From JBBTIS01 sp038059855 (GTDB lineage: Bacteria; Elusimicrobiota; Elusimicrobia; JACQPE01): DNA of 24,464 bases. Below, piece after piece: positions 15,968-23,033 of this stretch. Each line of letters starts with the position of its first letter. The first letter of the stretch is position 1. The notes under the pieces were generated by a model. It was not told the origin of the DNA and did not search any database. It saw only the letters and a list, made by a program, of their open reading frames with translations. The position numbers were made by a program, and so were the translations under genes. The stretch covers positions 1 through 24,464 of the forward strand of contig CAYHKQ010000037.1 of the NCBI GenBank assembly GCA_964357255.1, read 5' to 3'.

Positions 15968-16044
15968 TGGGGTGAGCGACGGGATTTGAACCCGCAACCT
16001 TCCGGGCCACAGCCGGACGCTCTAACCATTGAGCTACGCCCACC
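15968..16044 (-). tRNA. tRNA-His (anticodon GTG), CCA encoded
   Basis: The acceptor GTGGGCG pairs with CGCTCAC (one G-T), an extra 5' G faces C73 as expected for tRNA-His, and the loop CTGTGGC holds anticodon GTG. The 3' CCA is present in the DNA (15968-15970), unlike in the other four tRNAs here. A TATACT hexamer 27 bp upstream (16072-16077, minus) is a possible -10. Confidence 0.95.
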
Positions 16045-16051
16045 AAAAACA

Positions 16052-16119
16052 GCAACGAGCAACGAGTGTAAAGTATAGAGGAATTAGTCTTTTTTGACTA
16101 GGTGCTCGTTACTCGTTAC
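16052..16119. repeat. Inverted set of 7-bp repeats between two tRNA genes
   Basis: GCAACGA occurs twice in tandem at 16052-16065. TCGTTAC occurs twice in tandem at 16106-16119, so the two sets face each other. A small palindrome (TAGTC, T-run, GACTA; about 16085-16100) lies at the centre. Confidence 0.65.
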
Positions 16120-16132
16120 TCGGCGCTGATTG

Positions 16133-16204
16133 TGCGCCCAGGAGGAATCGAACCTCCACCAACAGCTTCGAAGGCTGCTACACTATCCGTTGTGCTATGG
16201 GCGC
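16133..16204 (-). tRNA. tRNA-Arg (anticodon TCG)
   Basis: A 72-nt cloverleaf with acceptor GCGCCCA/TGGGCGC identical to that of tRNA-Arg(TCT), anticodon stem GCAGC/GCTGT and loop CTTCGAA. CCA is not encoded. TAAAAT on the minus strand at 16227-16232 may be its -10 element. It borders the recombinase remnant. Confidence 0.95.
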
Positions 16205-16248
16205 GTTTGTCTCAAGGAAACGCTTAATTTTACTAAAGCCCTTCAGGG

Positions 16249-16328
16249 GCCGGTGATCGTTTTAGCGATCGGCGCTCTGGCCGCTCGCCCTGCGTGGCCC
16301 ATTAGAACCAAAGAGAGCCAAGAAGAAC
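16249..16328 (+). repeat. 80-bp direct repeat, copy 1
   Basis: Identical to 17869-17948 except for three or so positions (T/C at 16254 and the AA/GG pair at 16323-16324); 16255-16322 is a perfect match of 68 bp. It contains a short palindrome around CGATC-TTTTAG-CGATCG. It ends where homology to the recombinase starts. Confidence 0.97.
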
Positions 16329-17189
16329 ATCCGGCGGGCGGTATTACCCCTATTACGCCAAACACGTTCGGGAATATTTTGGCTTAAGGCTTCTTTCCGA
16401 GATTACGCCCGAGGACGTGCGCCAGTTCCGGTATTACCTGCGGACTCAAAAGAGCTTGCATCCTGTCAGCGTCAACCACGCCCAGAAGGTCCTGCGCCGG
16501 ATGTTTAACTGGCTAAGGGAGGCTGGCCATTTCACCGGGGACAATCCGGCCTCTGGAGCCAATGTCAAGCTGGAAAACGAAAGGAAATACTGGCGCAAGG
16601 AGTTTTTGGAACAGGAGCAGCTCGGGCGCCTTTTGGAGGTTGCGGCTTCGAGCCTAAAACCTATCGTCTTAACGGCGGCATTCACCGGAATGCGTTTAGG
16701 GGAATTAAAACGCGTGAAAAAGAAGGACGTTAATCTGGACTCCTGTACCATATTCATCCCTGAGAGCAAAAACGATGAGCCCGGGTCCCCGTTCCCATCG
16801 CCGACAGCCTTTTCGCGGTCCTAGGGCCCATTGTGAAGGTTTTACCTAGCCCCGAAAGCCCTGTGTTTGATTTCTCAAACTTTCGCAAGCTTTGGAATAA
16901 AGCCAGGAAGGAGGCCGGTGTAGACGGTTTCCGCTTCTACGGCCTGCGCCATACCTGCGCCTCCCATGTCATGATGGCCTCGGGAAACCATGCCGCTGTC
17001 CAGGGGCTCCTGCGGCTCAAGACTCCCGGTCTCGTCATGCGCTACGGCCACTTGGCCCCAGGATTCTTGCGTCAGATAGCTCAATCGCTGGATCAGAGAT
17101 TATTCCTAAAAGTGGCCGAAAGTGCCCAAATTGAGCCCAAGGCGATCACCAATCCGATCACCACGCCTGTCGAGGCATTGCCAGTTTAG
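16306..17189 (+). pseudogene. Tyrosine recombinase/integrase remnant (5'-truncated, frameshifted)
   Basis: Homology to phage-type integrases starts at about 16342 (YYAKHVREYFG, then SEITPEDVRQF, core-binding domain) and runs through the catalytic TGMRLGELKRV in one frame to 16788. It then resumes one base back at 16791 (VPIADSLFAVLGP onward) with GLRHTCASHV and the nucleophile region MRYGHL. A single-base deletion in a C/G run near 16779-16791 explains the break. No start codon exists between the in-frame stop at 16303-16305 and the homology, so the N terminus is missing. The usual LLGH before the Tyr reads LLRL and HxLR reads YGLR, which suggests inactivity, although YxLR also occurs in active relatives. 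It begins next to repeat copy 1. Confidence 0.88.
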
Positions 17190-17273
17190 GCTGGTTTCCG
17201 AGGGGAAACGGTCCGTGGGGTGGCAATGGTGTAGTAGCCTTCTGAGCTGTTAATCACCTGGAAAAGCAAGAGG

Positions 17274-17498
17274 TTAGATTTCTTTTAAGATTTTATTGAA
17301 GCGTTCGTAATCTATGCCCAGGGTTCGCAGGTTCGTTCGAATGATGAAATCGGGAAGATTTTTGTCTTGGGGAATCACAACCGGACGCCTCAAGCCTTGC
17401 CGCCAGTAGATTCTGTGATCTCCCTTTTGTCGTTTAAAAGAGCAACCTATATGCAGGACAAATTTTTCAAACTCTTTCCAGTGGATGGTAGGTCCTCG
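17274..17498 (-). CDS. hicA: HicA-like toxin reading frame without a canonical start codon
   Basis: An uninterrupted frame of 74 codons directly after the hicB stop and in the same frame as hicB. The product has the HicA pattern: IHWKEFEKFVLHIGCSF, KGDHRIYWRQ with the His expected for mRNA interferase activity, RRPVVIPQ, and IRTNLRTLGIDYERF. No ATG, GTG or TTG occurs before the conserved core; the most upstream sensible codon is ATC at 17484-17486, preceded by GAGG 7 nt earlier (17494-17497). Either a start codon was lost, a rare start is used, or the protein is made by readthrough of the hicB TAA. Family call is by eye. Confidence 0.75.
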   Translation of the reverse strand, partial: RGPTIHWKEFEKFVLHIGCSFKRQKGDHRIYWRQGLRRPVVIPQDKNLPDFIIRTNLRTLGIDYERFNKILKEI

Positions 17499-17804
17499 TT
17501 AGGCGTGAAGAGGGATTTTGATCGGCTGTGTTGTTTGGCCGATAATGTGGGGGGGAATCCAGGTGGGCTCCCCTCGTTTTTTTCCTTGCTCCCAGCCTAA
17601 TTCTTGGAGGGCTTGTTCGAAGGTGCCATGGCGGATAGTCTCTTCTACAAAGATGGTCACCAGTTCCGAGGCGCGTTTTTGTACCTGCTCAAAAGTATCT
17701 CCACAAGTAGACATATCGAGGGCAGGAGCATAGGCAACAAATTTATTCCCTTCTTTCAGGACTATAAATTCGATTTGGCTTGTAACTGCTAACTTTTTTG
17801 CCAT
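17499..17804 (-). CDS. hicB: HicB-like antitoxin
   Basis: A 101-residue protein resembling the partial RNase-H-like HicB fold: EFIVLKEGNKFVAYAPALDM, then CGDTFEQVQKRASEL as the conserved Gly-Asp-Thr turn and helix. HicB proteins neutralise the HicA mRNA interferase and often repress their own operon. Here the antitoxin gene precedes the toxin frame. ATG at 17804 lacks a Shine-Dalgarno, but TATACT (minus, 17815-17820) lies 10 bp upstream and could be a -10 element for a nearly leaderless transcript. The C-terminal 35 residues are Pro/Gln-rich and show no DNA-binding motif. Confidence 0.8.
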   Translation of the reverse strand: MAKKLAVTSQIEFIVLKEGNKFVAYAPALDMSTCGDTFEQVQKRASELVTIFVEETIRHGTFEQALQELGWEQGKKRGEPTWIPPHIIGQTTQPIKIPLHA

Positions 17805-17868
17805 CGGTAACTTAAGTATACCAGAAGAAAGTTATCCGCAGGGAGAGGAGTTTTATCTTAGACCGGTA

Positions 17869-17948
17869 GCCGGCGATCGTTTTAGCGATCGGCGCTCTGG
17901 CCGCTCGCCCTGCGTGGCCCATTAGAACCAAAGAGAGCCAAGGGGAAC
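17869..17948 (+). repeat. 80-bp direct repeat, copy 2
   Basis: Second copy of 16249-16328 in the same orientation, exactly 1620 bp downstream. The two copies bracket the recombinase remnant and hicBA. Confidence 0.97.
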
Positions 17949-17990
17949 CCAAAAGAAGTTGATTTCAGTTCTATTTGGCGTCTGGGCACA

Positions 17991-18019
17991 CCCCTCTCCC
18001 CGCTATGCGGGGCGAGGGG
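17991..18019. repeat. REP-like palindrome
   Basis: CCCCTCTCCCCGC pairs with GCGGGGCGAGGGG over a 3-nt loop, 12 of 13 pairs. It matches a widespread bacterial palindrome type whose spurious translation reads PLAPHSGERG. There is no adjacent T-run. Confidence 0.75.
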
Positions 18020-18180
18020 AAGGAAGAAAGAAAGAAAAACAAGAGCGATTGTGATATTTTCGCATGCCAAAATCATGCCGGATTTTTTGACCTTTAAAAA
18101 AGCCAAATAGTCGTTGCGCTTAAATTTTTAAATGTGGCAAACTACTTGAGCGTTTTAAAAATTAACCATAGAAGGAAAGC

Positions 18181-19593
18181 ATGGATCACAAGATATTTTT
18201 AGGTGCGCCTTCGCGGCCTTTGCGCGTGGCCATTGTCGGTTCGGGGCCGTCGGGTTTTTATGCGGCCGAGGCTTTGTTTAAACAGCCGGGTTTGAACGCG
18301 CGGGTGGATATGTTTGAGCGCCTGCCTACGCCCTACGGCCTGGTGCGCGGGGGAGTCGCCCCAGATCACCAAAAAATTAAATCAGTGACCGTCGTTTATG
18401 AAAGGATCGCGTCTTTGCCGGGTTTTCGTTTTTTCGGCAACGTGACGATGGGACGGGATATTCAAGTCGAGGATTTGCGCCGCCATTATGATCAAATCAT
18501 TTACGCCGTAGGTTGCCAGAAAGACCGGAGCCTTGGAATTCCCGGCGAAGAGATGGCCGGCAATCATTCGGCCACTTCGTTTGTCGGATGGTACAACGGG
18601 CATCCGGATTATCGTAACGAGGTCTTTGACCTTTCCCAGGAAAAAGTCGCGGTTATCGGAGTCGGCAACGTGGCGATGGACGTCGCTCGGATTTTGGTCG
18701 AAAATCCCGAGCGTTTGGCCAAGACGGATATAGCGCCCTACGCGATCGAGGCTTTGAGAAAAAGCAGGGTCAAAGAAATTTATATTTTGGGGCGGCGCGG
18801 TCCGGCGCAAGCGGCATTTTCCCTGGCTGAAATTCAGGAAATTGCCGGACTCGAACTTTCCGATTTAGTAATTAAGCCCGACGAGGCGGCCATTGACGAA
18901 CTTTCCAGGACCGGACTGAGCGACCCTATTATTAAAAAGAAGGTGGATTTTTTGACGGAGCAGTCTAAGCGCGGCACGGGAAGTAAGACCAAGAAGGTCC
19001 ATTTGCGTTTTTGTGTTTCGCCGATAGAGGTGTTGGCGGAGGGGGAAAAGGTCAAGACTTTGAAAATTGAAAAAAATGTTTTGACGTTAGACGGCAAGGG
19101 CGGCGCGCGCGCCAAGGGAACCGGCCGGTTCGAGACTCTTGCCGTGGGACTCGTGTTTCGCTCCGTGGGTTATCATGGCGCGCCTATTGACGGCGTGTCG
19201 TTTGACCAAGAGAGCGGGCATATTCCCAATGAGCAAGGCCGGGTCCTTAACTCCGCGACCGCAACGGTTCGGGTCGGCGAATATGTGGTGGGTTGGGCCA
19301 AGCGGGGTCCGAGCGGTTTAGTCGGCGCCAATCGCGCGGATTCGCAGGCTCTCGTTAAGGTGATGGCCGAGGATGTCTCGGCCCGACGTTTTGGCTGGGA
19401 TAATCCGGACCCCTCTTGCGGGCCAATCGAGACCCTGTTGGCCGCAAGAGGGGTCAAGGCCGTCAGCTTTGCCGACTGGAAGATTTTGGACAAAATTGAA
19501 GTGGAGCGCGGGGCCCGTTTAGGAAAAGTCCGTGAGAAATTTACAAGCGTGCCGGAAATGCTCGACGCCTTGGCCTTAAAATTGAATTTTTAG
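18181..19593 (+). CDS. Ferredoxin-NADP reductase, adrenodoxin-reductase (FprA) type
   Basis: FAD- and NADP-binding oxidoreductase that passes electrons between NADPH and ferredoxin. Residues 16-30 hold the FAD Rossmann motif VAIVGSGPSGFYAAE; LPTPYGLVRGGVAPDH (49-64) is diagnostic for the adrenodoxin reductase family; VIGVGNVAMDVAR (158-170) is the NADP Rossmann loop; GWAKRGPSGLVGANRADS is the conserved late flavin segment. 470 residues is typical. ATG at 18181 has AAGGAAA just upstream. Homologues of this type are common in actinobacteria and mitochondria. No ferredoxin or cytochrome P450 gene is adjacent. The 3' end overlaps the convergent PAP2 gene by 18 bp. Confidence 0.93.
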   Translation: MDHKIFLGAPSRPLRVAIVGSGPSGFYAAEALFKQPGLNARVDMFERLPTPYGLVRGGVAPDHQKIKSVTVVYERIASLPGFRFFGNVTMGRDIQVEDLRRHYDQIIYAVGCQKDRSLGIPGEEMAGNHSATSFVGWYNGHPDYRNEVFDLSQEKVAVIGVGNVAMDVARILVENPERLAKTDIAPYAIEALRKSRVKEIYILGRRGPAQAAFSLAEIQEIAGLELSDLVIKPDEAAIDELSRTGLSDPIIKKKVDFLTEQSKRGTGSKTKKVHLRFCVSPIEVLAEGEKVKTLKIEKNVLTLDGKGGARAKGTGRFETLAVGLVFRSVGYHGAPIDGVSFDQESGHIPNEQGRVLNSATATVRVGEYVVGWAKRGPSGLVGANRADSQALVKVMAEDVSARRFGWDNPDPSCGPIETLLAARGVKAVSFADWKILDKIEVERGARLGKVREKFTSVPEMLDALALKLNF

Positions 19594-20562
19594 CCTAAGC
19601 CCCAAGGCATCCTTGGCGAGAAGGGCCGGGGCAATCTCCACGGGCGCGCTCACGCTTGAGGCGCGGCTTCGACCCCGGCGCGTAATGATTTTTCCAAAAC
19701 TGTAGCCCATCCAAAGCGGCAGGGGGTAATCGCTCGCCCAATGAACGCCGTTGTTGAGCATTTGATAGCCCAAGAGTCCCATTAAAGAATACCCGATCGG
19801 CCGGATAAAACCGTATTCCGGGTAATTTTCCGCTATGACCGTGACGGTCGCCATGGCGCTGGCCATATGCCCTGATACGAAGGCGTCGTAGCGCGATACA
19901 TTTTTTTGATAGTCCTTGGGATTTGGAAAAGGCCTCCATCGGCCTCCGGGTTTGGTGCCGGCGTTGGGCGTTTCGCGGCCGGTCGTGCGCTTTAAGAGTT
20001 GGACAATGATGCCGCTTGAGAGAATCCCTTCGGGAATTTGGCTCGCCGTTCGCAGGGCCCGGTTGTCGGAGGCGCCGAGGCCATAAATTAGGAAGCCGCC
20101 GGCAAATCCTAAATGGAGCCAGCCATCGCCTAGAAAATAAAGCCAAGTGCCCCTGTCGCTTGGTCCTTGGAAGTTTATCTCTTTGTTGCCGATGGAGATT
20201 CCAGTTTTAATAAGATCATTTTGTCTTCCCGCGTGAGAAATTTTGAGCCGATCCCCAAGGGCATTGGCTTCGTCCACCAGGCGCTGGTCATTGGGAATTA
20301 GAATGAGAGTGCCGGCCGCGACTAAGGCCAGGGGCAGGGCGCTTTCTTTTTTAATGACAATGCGTCCGAATTCCGCGATATTGCTTGGAATATGCCGGAT
20401 AAAGTCAGCCGGCTTGGGCTTCGTATAAAGGAAGCCGCCTTTTAATTGGACGGCGCTTAGGTTTAAGGATGGACTGGGCTGGTTCATCTGAGACGGCGCT
20501 TGGCCATTTGCGTTATTGGCCAGAAGGGCCAATGTCGTAAGAAGCAATGAAGGCCGATTCAC
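19576..20562 (-). CDS. PAP2-superfamily protein with degenerate active site
   Basis: A 328-residue protein with a signal-like N terminus (1-20) and several hydrophobic segments. The PAP2 motifs are partial: the first reads KRTTGRETP (191-199) with Thr where KxxxxxxRP has Arg, SGH at 230-232 is intact, and the third has HWASD (His274, Asp278) but Met268 in place of the conserved Arg. Loss of two phosphate-binding Args suggests reduced or altered phosphatase activity. It ends GLRLKIQF, a C-terminal Phe like an outer-membrane strand. The start is GTG 2 bp after the stop of the upstream PAP2 gene, so coupling is likely. Fold assignment is good; function is unknown. Confidence 0.85.
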   Translation of the reverse strand: MNRPSLLLTTLALLANNANGQAPSQMNQPSPSLNLSAVQLKGGFLYTKPKPADFIRHIPSNIAEFGRIVIKKESALPLALVAAGTLILIPNDQRLVDEANALGDRLKISHAGRQNDLIKTGISIGNKEINFQGPSDRGTWLYFLGDGWLHLGFAGGFLIYGLGASDNRALRTASQIPEGILSSGIIVQLLKRTTGRETPNAGTKPGGRWRPFPNPKDYQKNVSRYDAFVSGHMASAMATVTVIAENYPEYGFIRPIGYSLMGLLGYQMLNNGVHWASDYPLPLWMGYSFGKIITRRGRSRASSVSAPVEIAPALLAKDALGLRLKIQF

Positions 20563-20564
20563 GT

Positions 20565-21344
20565 CTAAAAGCGGTAGGCCAGAGTTATGCCGGGAGTTTC
20601 CAGGTCAAGGCCCATGCTCCACTCCGTTTTGTTGTGGCGGGCCGCAATTTTACCTGAACTATATCCCAGGATAGCTCCGGCCGCCACATCGCTGGTCCAA
20701 TGACGGTCTTGAAGAACCCGTCCGCCTCCGACTAGGCCCGCCGTCGCATAGCTCGCGCCGGCTACCCACCAAGAGGGATATTGTTCGGCGATGACGCTGG
20801 CCGCGGCAAAGGCTGTGGAGGTGTGGCCTGATGGAAAGGAGGCCTGGCCGCTGAATGGTTTGAATTGGTTGGGATCGAGGCTGTTCGAGGAGATCGGACG
20901 GGTTCTGCCCACGGCCTCTTTGAGGGTGAGGACGAAAAAACTGTTAAGGGCAAAGGCTTGAATAATTAGGCCCGCGGTGGCCTTGGCTTTGGGTGAGTCC
21001 GCGGCCAACCCTCCTAAATAAAAAGCGCCGGCAAGTCCTGTCGCGGCAAGCGGTCCGCCCATTAACTCGAACAGGGTTCCGTTGTTTCCAAAAGCGTTTA
21101 GGTTTAGATTTTGCGCCTGGGGGCTTTTGCGGAATTCACGGACATGCCGTTGAATTTTTTTGTCTTGAGCGCCGAGAGCCAATAGGCCCGCTCCGCCCAG
21201 CGCTACCGCGGTCAGGGAAACATCGAGGGGCAGTTTTGTGCGGTTGTGCTTTGGGGACGTTTGCGCCGCGTTCAGTAGCGCGCAAGTCGGAAAAATCCAC
21301 GCCCATGCCAATGGCCAGGCACGCCAGCCGGCGATCCTACGCAC
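20565..21344 (-). CDS. PAP2-family phosphatase, intact active site
   Basis: A 259-residue acid-phosphatase/lipid-phosphatase family protein. All three motifs are present: KEAVGRTRP (142-150), PSGH (171-174), and R209 with HWTSD (His215, Asp219). An N-terminal hydrophobic stretch (about 10-27) is signal-like and the protein ends GITLAYRF, again with terminal Phe. Substrates of the family include undecaprenyl, phosphatidylglycerol and lipid A phosphates; which applies here cannot be told. The start is GTG at 21344 with AAGGAGG directly upstream. It forms an operon with the degenerate PAP2 gene. Confidence 0.92.
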   Translation of the reverse strand: MRRIAGWRAWPLAWAWIFPTCALLNAAQTSPKHNRTKLPLDVSLTAVALGGAGLLALGAQDKKIQRHVREFRKSPQAQNLNLNAFGNNGTLFELMGGPLAATGLAGAFYLGGLAADSPKAKATAGLIIQAFALNSFFVLTLKEAVGRTRPISSNSLDPNQFKPFSGQASFPSGHTSTAFAAASVIAEQYPSWWVAGASYATAGLVGGGRVLQDRHWTSDVAAGAILGYSSGKIAARHNKTEWSMGLDLETPGITLAYRF

Positions 21345-21380
21345 GATTCCTCCTTTTTGTGAAATGTAACGGTCAGTTAA

Positions 21381-21408
21381 AGTTTAATGTGAGGCGGATG
21401 ATTTTCAA
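21381..21408 (-). promoter_or_regulatory. Candidate promoter of the PAP2 pair
   Basis: On the minus strand, TTGAAA (21403-21408) and TAAACT (21381-21386) are 16 bp apart, 37 bp or so upstream of the GTG start and overlapping the speE stop. Confidence 0.4.
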
Positions 21409-22412
21409 GGGGCAGTTTGTCTCCTATGGAATTTATTAGATTCAGGAGCGGTTTCGTCTTTCATAAAAAAAATGGGCCTGGCGTCGGTAATGACAGCCTT
21501 TGATTTTTTTAAGCGCTCGAGGTAATACTTGGGCGGACGCATCAGGCCGATCAGGCTTTCCCCGTCAAGGAAGGCGAGCCGGCCACGGATTCTTCGGCGG
21601 ATCGCATGTTCCACGACCGTTGCCGTCCACCGCAGGGGGTCCTGGGATTTTTGTGTCGAGCAAAGAGCGAAGCCCCAGGGGATGTCAAAGGAAGGTATGT
21701 AGACATAGTAAGGCCGCACAACGGGAAAAACGCGCCGCAAGGTGGCGACGATGGCGTGATGAGCGGAAAATTGCAGAAGATTGCCCGAACTCGACTGCAA
21801 AGCAAAAATTCCGCCGGGAGCCAGTCGTTTTCTTAGCTTGCGATAAAATTCAACAGTGTAGAGCCGCCATGCCGGTCCTTCGGGCAGAGGAGATGGCAAG
21901 TCGGATAATATTATGTCGTAAAGGCCTCGTTCTTCCTCAATTACTTTTCGTCCATCCTTGACGACGAGTTTTAAGCGCGGATCGTCGAAGGCGCCCTGAT
22001 GCCATTGGTCTAAATATTTTTTCGCAAAATTTAAAATTTCGCCGTCAATGTCCACCATCGTTGTCTCGCGCACCCCCTTGTGCCGCAGGACCTCGCGCGC
22101 CGTGGCGCCTTCGCCGCCGCCTAAAATCAACACCCGCCCGGGGTTGCGATGGAGCAACATGGCTGGATGGACTAAGGATTCGTGATAAAACGCTTCGTCC
22201 AGAGCGGCCGACTGTGTTTCCCCGTCTAAAATCAGGCAACGGCCGAAGGAGCGGGACTGCACAAGCGCGGCTTCTTGGAAAGCGGTGCGCTTGTGGATTA
22301 GAATTCGTTCTAAGCGATGGCTGTGAAATTCATGAGGGGTAAAAGTTTCGGTAAACCAGGGACCCGGGCCGGGGATTTTTGGTTTAGCGCTTAACCAGGA
22401 GAATTTACTCAT
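21405..22412 (-). CDS. speE: Polyamine aminopropyltransferase (spermidine synthase family)
   Basis: Transfers the aminopropyl group from decarboxylated SAM, made by SpeD, to an amine. Residues 62-85 (LDGETQSAALDEAFYHESL) bind substrate, GGGEGATAREVLRH (98-111) and MVDID (119-123) bind the nucleoside, and Asp171 in LSDLP is the likely catalytic Asp. LYTVEFYRKL and the longer C-terminal extension (335 residues against about 290) resemble Thermus/archaeal enzymes that can act on agmatine or longer polyamines. The substrate is therefore open. ATG at 22412 lacks a visible Shine-Dalgarno. It is divergent from speD over 191 bp of AT-rich spacer. Confidence 0.92.
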   Translation of the reverse strand: MSKFSWLSAKPKIPGPGPWFTETFTPHEFHSHRLERILIHKRTAFQEAALVQSRSFGRCLILDGETQSAALDEAFYHESLVHPAMLLHRNPGRVLILGGGEGATAREVLRHKGVRETTMVDIDGEILNFAKKYLDQWHQGAFDDPRLKLVVKDGRKVIEEERGLYDIILSDLPSPLPEGPAWRLYTVEFYRKLRKRLAPGGIFALQSSSGNLLQFSAHHAIVATLRRVFPVVRPYYVYIPSFDIPWGFALCSTQKSQDPLRWTATVVEHAIRRRIRGRLAFLDGESLIGLMRPPKYYLERLKKSKAVITDARPIFFMKDETAPESNKFHRRQTAP

Positions 22413-22470
22413 CGAATTTCTTTGAAAATTTTATACGGTAAATTTTTATAAGAAATAATACCACATCGGC

Positions 22471-22499
22471 TTGCCTAAGCGGCCTAGCGTGGCTAAAAT
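22471..22499 (+). promoter_or_regulatory. Candidate promoter of speD
   Basis: TTGCCT (22471-22476) and TAAAAT (22494-22499) are separated by 17 bp. The -10 part is GCTAAAAT, the same core as in the boxes upstream of ispG and two tRNAs. Confidence 0.5.
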
Positions 22500-22603
22500 G
22501 TGGCGTGACAAAAAGAATGCCGCCGGGGGGACGGACGCCATTGGCCCCAACCGCCTTCCTTCGGGCCAAAGGGCCGGATTTTGGTCGGCAAGGAGGCGGG
22601 GGG

Positions 22604-23023
22604 GTGACCCTCGGAAAGCATCTCATGATGGAACTCTATGATTGCGACCCCGGAGTTATCCGCGACGCGGCCGCGGTGGAACGGGTCCTGGTGGCTTCCG
22701 CCAAGTTATGCAAGGCCACGGTCGTACAGAGCGTGTTTCACCTGTTTAATCCTTTCGGGGTCAGCGGTGTGGTGATTATCGCCGAGTCGCATTTGGCCAT
22801 TCACACATGGCCCGAGTACGCTTACGTCTCGATTGACATTTTTACCTGCGGAGACGCCCTAGATCCTATCGTGGCCGCCGGATATATCGTTAGTCAATTC
22901 AAGGCCGGCCGGTATCAGATTTACAAGATCCGGCGCGGTAAATTCGACGCCCGGAAACGTCCCCTTATGACCAAGCCGGAATTAAGCGAAGAATTGGTTT
23001 TCGGCCGTCCATTGCTAAAATAG
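22604..23023 (+). CDS. speD: S-adenosylmethionine decarboxylase proenzyme
   Basis: Pyruvoyl enzyme that decarboxylates SAM to provide the aminopropyl donor for SpeE. AESHLAIHTWPEY contains the self-cleavage site Glu61/Ser62, His67 matches the processing His and Cys82 in FTCG the catalytic Cys of the Thermotoga class. The frame extends upstream to a GTG at 22505, but GTG at 22604 has AGGAGG at 22591-22596 with 7-nt spacing and starts with the conserved TLGKHLMMELYDCDP. That gives 139 residues, the usual length for this class. The last 30 bp contain the presumed ispG promoter. Confidence 0.96.
   Translation: MTLGKHLMMELYDCDPGVIRDAAAVERVLVASAKLCKATVVQSVFHLFNPFGVSGVVIIAESHLAIHTWPEYAYVSIDIFTCGDALDPIVAAGYIVSQFKAGRYQIYKIRRGKFDARKRPLMTKPELSEELVFGRPLLK
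22994..23021 (+). promoter_or_regulatory. Candidate promoter of ispG inside the end of speD
   Basis: TTGGTT (22994-22999) and TAAAAT (23016-23021) are 16 bp apart, with TTGCTAAAAT at 23012-23021. Transcription would start only about 6 nt before the ispG ATG, and no Shine-Dalgarno is visible. Confidence 0.5.
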
Positions 23024-23033
23024 AGCGTCTTCC

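Larger units (their letters stand above)
17805..18180. other. Intergenic region of 376 bp with repeat copy 2 and a palindrome
   Basis: Contains the second 80-bp repeat (17869-17948), a strong hairpin (17991-18019) and a purine-rich AAGAAAG run, then an AT-rich stretch leading to the FNR gene. I see no gene; the minus-strand frame across it is explained by the palindrome. Confidence 0.7.

Noticed and set aside
16052..16119. CRISPR array
   Set aside because: Units are only 7 bp, contiguous and without spacers; no cas genes are present.
16130..16387. Plus-strand frame starting in tRNA-Arg(TCG)
   Set aside because: Its N terminus is antisense tRNA and its middle is repeat copy 1; it is not the frame of the recombinase.
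17190..17273. Further gene between the recombinase remnant and hicA
   Set aside because: No frame with a start, ribosome binding site or recognisable motif in these 84 bp.
17882..18106. Minus-strand frame of 74 residues in the gap before the FNR gene
   Set aside because: It reads through the REP-like palindrome and repeat copy 2; PLAPHSGERG is the usual spurious translation of that palindrome.
22505..22603. N-terminal extension of speD by 33 residues
   Set aside because: The strong AGGAGG and the conserved SpeD start both point to GTG at 22604.
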